NCBI RefSeq assembly: GCF_002159625.1
Contig: NZ_NFIZ01000003.1
Location: 154,877-218,876 of the forward strand
Direction: 5' to 3'
Length of the DNA: 64,000 nucleotides
DNA from: Olsenella sp. An285
GTDB taxonomy: Bacteria > Actinomycetota > Coriobacteriia > Coriobacteriales > Atopobiaceae
A model generated the notes under the pieces. The model ran no database searches and had not been told where the DNA came from. It was given only the letters and a program-made list of their open reading frames with translations. Shown here one piece after another: positions 60,133-64,000 of the stretch; the first letter of the stretch is position 1, and the number at the start of each line of letters is the position of its first letter. Position numbers and translations under genes: made by a program.

Positions 60133-60200
60133 TTGACAGGGGGACAGTCCCTTTGTCAAGTCTTGCGCATAACGTGACAAAGGGACTGTCCCCCTGTCAA
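60133..60200. repeat. REPIN-like pair between acyl-CoA ligase and iorA
   Basis: Palindromes at 60133-60159 (TTGACAGGGGGACAGTCCC...) and 60175-60199 (TGACAAAGGGACTGTCCCCC...). The gap between the two genes is 86 bases, so this element fills most of it. Same sub-type as at 6274 and 30123. Confidence 0.88.
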
Positions 60201-60202
60201 CA

Positions 60203-61840
60203 TTAGTGGCGCGTCTCGCGCGCGACGATGGCGTCGGCGCCGTACTTCGCGCGCAGCGCCGGCTTCTCGATCTTGCCCGTGGGGTTTCTCGGCACGGGCG
60301 CAAAGATGACCTTGCGAGGCCGCTTGTAGCGCGGCAGCCTCTTGCAGAACGCGAGGACGTCCTCCTCGGTGAGGCGCTCGGCCTCGGGCTTGAGCTCCAC
60401 CACCGCGGCCGGGATCTCTCCCAGGCGCTCGTCCGGCAGGCCGATAACGGCGACGTCCTTGATGGCGGGGTGCCCCATGAGGAAGCCCTCCACCTCCACG
60501 GGGTAGATGTTCTCGCCGCCCATGATGATGACGTCCTTCTTGCGGTCGACGAGCCAGTAGAAGCCGTCCTCGTCCTGGCGGGCCATGTCGCCGGTGTGGA
60601 GCCAGCCCCCCACGAGCGTCTCGGCCGTGGCCTCGGGGTCCTTGTAGTAGCACTCCATGAGGCCGGGGCCCTTCACGCAGAGCTCGCCCACCTCGCCGGG
60701 CGCGACCTCGGCGCCGGCCTCGTCCACGATCTTGCACTCCCAGCGGTAGCCGGGCACGCCGATGGCACCCACGTGGTCGATGTTCTCCAGCCCCAGGTGC
60801 ACGCAGCCCGGCCCCATGGACTCCGAGAGGCCGTAGTTGGTGTCGTAGGCGTGGTTGGGGAAGACCTCGCGCCAGCGGCGGATGAGCGAGAGCGGCACCG
60901 GCTGCGCGCCGATGTGCATGAGCCGCCACTGGTCCAGGCGGTAGTTCTCAAGCCGCACCGTGCCCTCCTCCAGGGCCACGAGGATGTCCTGCGCCCACGG
61001 CACGAGCAGCCACACGATGGTGCAGCCCTCGTTGGAGACCGTCTCCAGCACCGTCTTGGGGGAGACGCCGCGCAGGAGCACGCCGCGGCCGCCCACCATG
61101 AGGCTGCCCATCCAGTGCATGCAGGCGCCCGTGTGGTAGAGCGGCGGGATGCAGAGGAACACGTCGTCGTGCGTCTGGCCGTGGTGGCGCTGCTCCATCT
61201 CCGCCGCCTGCGTGAGGCTCTGGTGGTGGTGGAGGATGGCCTTGGGGAAGCCGGTGGTGCCGCTGGAGAAGTAGATGGCGGCGTCCTCGTCCTCCGAGAG
61301 GGGGACGCGCGGGTCCGCCGACGAGCAGAGGCTCGCCAGCTCGCGGTAGGACTCCGCCCAGGTGGGGCAGTCGTCGCCCACGTAGAAGAGCAGGCGCCCT
61401 GCCTGGATGCGGTCGGCGATCTCCTCCACGCGGCCGATGAACTCCGGGCCAAACACGAGGATGTCCACGTCCGCCTTGTCCAGGCAGTACTCGATCTCGT
61501 CCGCGGAGTAGCGGAAGTTGAGCGGCACCACCGTGGCGCCGGACTTGAGGACGCCAAAGTAGAGCGGGAGCCACTCGATGCAGTTGTAGAGCAGGATGGC
61601 GACCTTGTCGTCCTTGCGCACGCCGCGGGAGAGCAGCAGGTTGGCAAAGCGGTTGGCCTTCTCGTCAAAGACCGACCACGTCATCTCGCGGCGGAAGGGC
61701 ACGTCGTCGGTGGTCTCCACCAGGTCGTAGTCGCGCCACGTGATGTGGCGGTTCTCGCGCCGCTCCGGGTTGACCTCCACGAGGGCCACCTCGTTGGGGT
61801 ACTTCTCGGCGTTGGCGCGCAGCATGTCGACGATGGTCAT
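60203..61840 (-). CDS. AMP-dependent acyl-CoA synthetase/ligase
   Basis: 545 aa. Adenylate-forming enzyme: IYFSSGTTGFPKAILHHH (P-loop), NYGLSESMG, GWLHTGDMARQDEDGFYWLVDRKKDVI and the C-terminal lysine in PRNPTGKIEKPALR. It makes a CoA thioester from a carboxylic acid; neighbouring iorAB suggests an aryl acid, but fatty or other aromatic acids are possible. GAAAGGCCAGAC precedes the ATG. Confidence 0.9.
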   Translation of the reverse strand: MTIVDMLRANAEKYPNEVALVEVNPERRENRHITWRDYDLVETTDDVPFRREMTWSVFDEKANRFANLLLSRGVRKDDKVAILLYNCIEWLPLYFGVLKSGATVVPLNFRYSADEIEYCLDKADVDILVFGPEFIGRVEEIADRIQAGRLLFYVGDDCPTWAESYRELASLCSSADPRVPLSEDEDAAIYFSSGTTGFPKAILHHHQSLTQAAEMEQRHHGQTHDDVFLCIPPLYHTGACMHWMGSLMVGGRGVLLRGVSPKTVLETVSNEGCTIVWLLVPWAQDILVALEEGTVRLENYRLDQWRLMHIGAQPVPLSLIRRWREVFPNHAYDTNYGLSESMGPGCVHLGLENIDHVGAIGVPGYRWECKIVDEAGAEVAPGEVGELCVKGPGLMECYYKDPEATAETLVGGWLHTGDMARQDEDGFYWLVDRKKDVIIMGGENIYPVEVEGFLMGHPAIKDVAVIGLPDERLGEIPAAVVELKPEAERLTEEDVLAFCKRLPRYKRPRKVIFAPVPRNPTGKIEKPALRAKYGADAIVARETRH

Positions 61841-62285
61841 GTCTGGCCTTTCGGTCTCGTCACACAGTTTTCCCATCATAGTCCGCCGGCGGGCGAGAAG
61901 GACGGGCGTGCCGCAAGCGGTAACAGGCGTGTGACGTGGACGCGGCGGCCGGGCAGCCGGGTGCGTTGCCAAAACCGGAGCTATGTCACGGATTCGGTCC
62001 ACGGTGTTGCCAAAACCGTGGCCATGTCATGACCGGGGTGTGGCGTGCGGTGCGAACCACATGCGCCAACTGGGCTTTTGTCATTGAGGCTGTCAGCGAG
62101 AGCGTCCTTCTCGCCCGGAGCCGTCGACACGCGTGACACGGCCCCGTTTCTGACAACGCCTCGGTGCGGCCGTGTGACATAGCTCCAAATCTTGCAACGC
62201 CGGCGGCCAGGCCAGGCGGGCGAGAAGAACGTGGCGTCCCGGCCGTGTGCTACCCTTGCCAGCAATCACGAGACGGGAGGTGCCC
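61841..62285. repeat. Intergenic element with four GTTGCCAAAACCGG units
   Basis: Two forward units (61965-61990 and 62006-62031; GTTGCCAAAACCG..-ATGTCA) and two inverted units (62132-62157 and 62172-62198) are arranged as nested inverted repeats around a centre with GTCCTTCTCGCC (62104). GGCGAGAAGRAC copies also flank at 61892 and 62219. No gene was found in this 445-base gap; the two-component operon promoter should lie at its right end. Confidence 0.7.
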
Positions 62286-62957
62286 ATGCGACGGCTTTTG
62301 GTGGTGGAGGACGACGCGCGCCTGCGCGACGAGCTCTGCGTCCTGCTGGAGCGCAACGGCTACGAGGCCGCCGCGATCACGGACTTTGGGGACGTCGCGG
62401 CCCAGATCCTGGCGGCGGCGCCGGACCTCGTGCTCCTGGACCTCAACCTCCCGGGCGTGGACGGCCAGTACGTCTGCCGCGAGGTGCGCCGCCGCAGCGC
62501 CGTGCCCATCGTGGTGGTGACCTCCCGCGACAACGACGTGGACGAGCTGCTCACGCTCTCCCTCGGCGCGGACGACTTCGTGCCCAAGCCCTACAACGAC
62601 CAGGTTCTTCTCGCCCACGTGGCCACGGTCCTCAAGAGGAGCTACGGCGAGGGCGCCGCCGCGGCGGAGATCTCCCACGCCGGCGTCACGCTGGACACCG
62701 CCCGCTGCCGGGTGAGCTGCGCCGGGCGCACCGCGGAGCTCACCAAGAACGAGCTGCGCATCCTCGCGCTGCTCATGCGCAACGCCGGCGCCGTGGTGAG
62801 CCGCCAGCGCATCCAGGAGGAGCTCTGGGCGTCGGACGAGTTCGTGGACGACAACACGCTCACGGTGAACGTCTCCCACCTGCGCTCCACGCTCGCGAAG
62901 ATCGGCGTCGAGGACTTTGTGCTCACCAAGCGCGGCATGGGCTATCTGGTGGAGTGA
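62286..62957 (+). CDS. OmpR-family response regulator (BceR-like)
   Basis: 223 aa. Receiver domain with acid pocket VVEDDAR, phospho-acceptor D52 in LLDLNLPG and lysine in DDFVPKPYN; C-terminal winged helix (AELTKNELRILALLMRNAGAVVSRQRIQEELW...VSHLRSTL). GGGAGGTGCCC supports the ATG. It precedes the kinase gene by eight bases. The GTTCTTCTCGCC motif lies within the receiver region (62604). Confidence 0.92.
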   Translation: MRRLLVVEDDARLRDELCVLLERNGYEAAAITDFGDVAAQILAAAPDLVLLDLNLPGVDGQYVCREVRRRSAVPIVVVTSRDNDVDELLTLSLGADDFVPKPYNDQVLLAHVATVLKRSYGEGAAAAEISHAGVTLDTARCRVSCAGRTAELTKNELRILALLMRNAGAVVSRQRIQEELWASDEFVDDNTLTVNVSHLRSTLAKIGVEDFVLTKRGMGYLVE

Positions 62958-62965
62958 CGGGGGAA

Positions 62966-63994
62966 ATGGGCTTCGGGGCGTATATCGCAGATCGCCTGGT
63001 GCCGCTCGCGGTTGGTGCGGTGGCCCTCGCGTTCTGCGCGCTGGTGATGACGGTCTACGGGCTCGACCCGGCCGCCACGGCCTTCGTGTGCGGCGTGCTC
63101 GTGCTCGCCGGTGCCTCCGCGCTGGTGCTTGACTGGCTGCACCGCCGCCCGTTCTACCGGCGGCTCTCCCAGATGATGGACTCCCTGGACGAGTCCTACC
63201 TCGCGACGGAGCTCGTGGACCGGCCCTCCTCCCTCGAGGAGGAGCTCTTCTACGACGCCCTGGACCGCGAGTCCAAGGCCATGCGCGACCGCATAGCCGC
63301 GGCGCGCCGGCGCTCGCGCGAGTACCGCGAGTACGTGGAGACGTGGGTCCACGAGATCAAGACGCCCATCGCCGCCGCGCGCCTCATAGCCAAGAACAAC
63401 CCCTCGCCCGTCGTGGACTCCATCGACGCCGAGGTGGACGCCATCGAGGGCTACGTCGAGCAGGCGCTCTACTACTCGCGCGGCACCTCGCTCGAACGCG
63501 ACTTCCAGATTCGCGAGGTCGACCTCGGCGAGGTCGTCCGCGACGCGCTGCGCCACAAGGCGCGCACCCTCATCGGGGCGCGCGTCACGCCCGAGCTGGG
63601 AGAGCTCGGCTTCACGGTGCACGCGGACCCCAAGTGGCTCTCCTTCGTCATAGGGCAGGTGCTCGTCAACGCGGCAAAGTACCGCAGCGAGAAGGACGGT
63701 CGGGGTCACGTGCGCATCTGGGCGGAGCGAGACGAGACGGGCCTGGACTCGTGGGCAACGCGCCTGGCGATAGCGGACGACGGGGTGGGCATCCCCGCCT
63801 CGGACGTGGAGCGCGTCTTTGACAAGGGCTTCACCGGGGAGAACGGGCGGCGCTTCGCCCGCTCCACGGGCATGGGCCTCTACCTCGTGCGCGAGCTCTG
63901 CCAGAAAATGGGCGTCGACGTGTGGCTGGAGTCCGCGGAGGGGGAGGGCACCACGCTCTACCTGAGCTTCCCGGACATGGTCGAGCGCGCGTGA
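62966..63994 (+). CDS. Intramembrane-sensing histidine kinase (BceS-like)
   Basis: 342 aa. Two N-terminal membrane helices (about 11-31 and 37-57) with almost no extracellular loop, then the phospho-acceptor H129 in WVHEIKTPIAAARL and a HATPase domain (N box VLVNAAKYRSEKDG, G1 ADDGVGIP, G2 STGMGLYLVRE). This is the BceS architecture used to sense antimicrobial-peptide transporters, so an exporter may follow beyond the window edge. ATG after GGGGGAA. Confidence 0.9.
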   Translation: MGFGAYIADRLVPLAVGAVALAFCALVMTVYGLDPAATAFVCGVLVLAGASALVLDWLHRRPFYRRLSQMMDSLDESYLATELVDRPSSLEEELFYDALDRESKAMRDRIAAARRRSREYREYVETWVHEIKTPIAAARLIAKNNPSPVVDSIDAEVDAIEGYVEQALYYSRGTSLERDFQIREVDLGEVVRDALRHKARTLIGARVTPELGELGFTVHADPKWLSFVIGQVLVNAAKYRSEKDGRGHVRIWAERDETGLDSWATRLAIADDGVGIPASDVERVFDKGFTGENGRRFARSTGMGLYLVRELCQKMGVDVWLESAEGEGTTLYLSFPDMVERA

Positions 63995-64000
63995 CGGGGG

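Noticed and set aside
61965..62198. A small CRISPR array
   Set aside because: The four units are in opposite orientations with irregular spacing, and no cas genes are near. It is an inverted-repeat element.
5312..62615. GGCGAGAAGRAC as a Chi-like recombination site
   Set aside because: Chi and similar sites are strand-biased; here 13 and 15 copies lie on the two strands with no visible polarity inside the window. A full-genome test could still change this.

Overview
The window is GC-rich, densely coded bacterial DNA. Its gene content fits an anaerobic member of the Coriobacteriia, probably Atopobiaceae (Olsenella-like). The evidence is the selenium-dependent molybdenum hydroxylase (SDMH) maturation genes, diaminopropionate and carbamoyl catabolism genes, an indolepyruvate:ferredoxin oxidoreductase and the actinobacterial style of GTG starts and Shine-Dalgarno sites. 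The assignment is inference; no rRNA or taxonomic marker lies in the window, and I saw no tRNA or CRISPR array.

Layout. 1-9.2 kb: mixed single genes (VWA protein, a phosphoesterase broken by an in-frame TAG, an Abi-type phage-defence gene broken by an in-frame TAA in lower-GC DNA, SDR, MBL-fold protein, ADP-ribosylglycohydrolase, release factor RF3, an AbiEi/DUF559-like protein). 9.7-17.8 kb: ygeX-ygeY-ygeW-carbamate kinase, then a ModE-HTH/MocA fusion, hydantoinase and RidA, a purine/amino-acid degradation module. 18.1-33.2 kb: selenium and molybdenum cofactor region (yqeC, yjiM/yjiL-like double-cubane pair, yedF, DUF3343, EF2568-type cysteine desulfurase, a YqeB-XdhC fusion, modABC, moaA, a MoaC-MOSC fusion, a MoeA-like protein, mogA and a HAD hydrolase). 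The hydroxylase that all of this would mature is not in the window; selD lies separately near 48-49 kb. 33-48 kb: accessory genes including two RelB-type antitoxin loci (one with a GNAT toxin, one with a frameshifted PemK/MazF-like toxin), a guanidine-III riboswitch with its Gdx/SugE exporter, a TipAS-domain regulator, a DUF4143 ATPase, an ECF sigma/ABC operon and a Fic protein. 49-57.5 kb: a divergent locus of FHA proteins, a membrane-anchored subtilase, an HTH protein and small membrane proteins, which may act as one unrecognised system. 57.7-64 kb: iorAB plus an AMP-dependent acyl-CoA ligase, then a BceRS-like two-component system at the right edge.

The most unusual signal is not a gene. 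A 12-mer, GGCGAGAAGRAC, occurs 28 times by hand count on both strands, between and within genes, sometimes as inverted pairs, and it sits inside several unrelated palindromic elements. Around it lie many paired palindromes (REPIN-like, core GGGACWGTCCC), three copies of a ~140-bp element with GGTATG terminal repeats, an inverted pair of 69-bp hairpins flanking one gene, and other one-off inverted-repeat elements. REPIN-type palindromes have also entered coding frames, in modC and at the moaC/MOSC junction.
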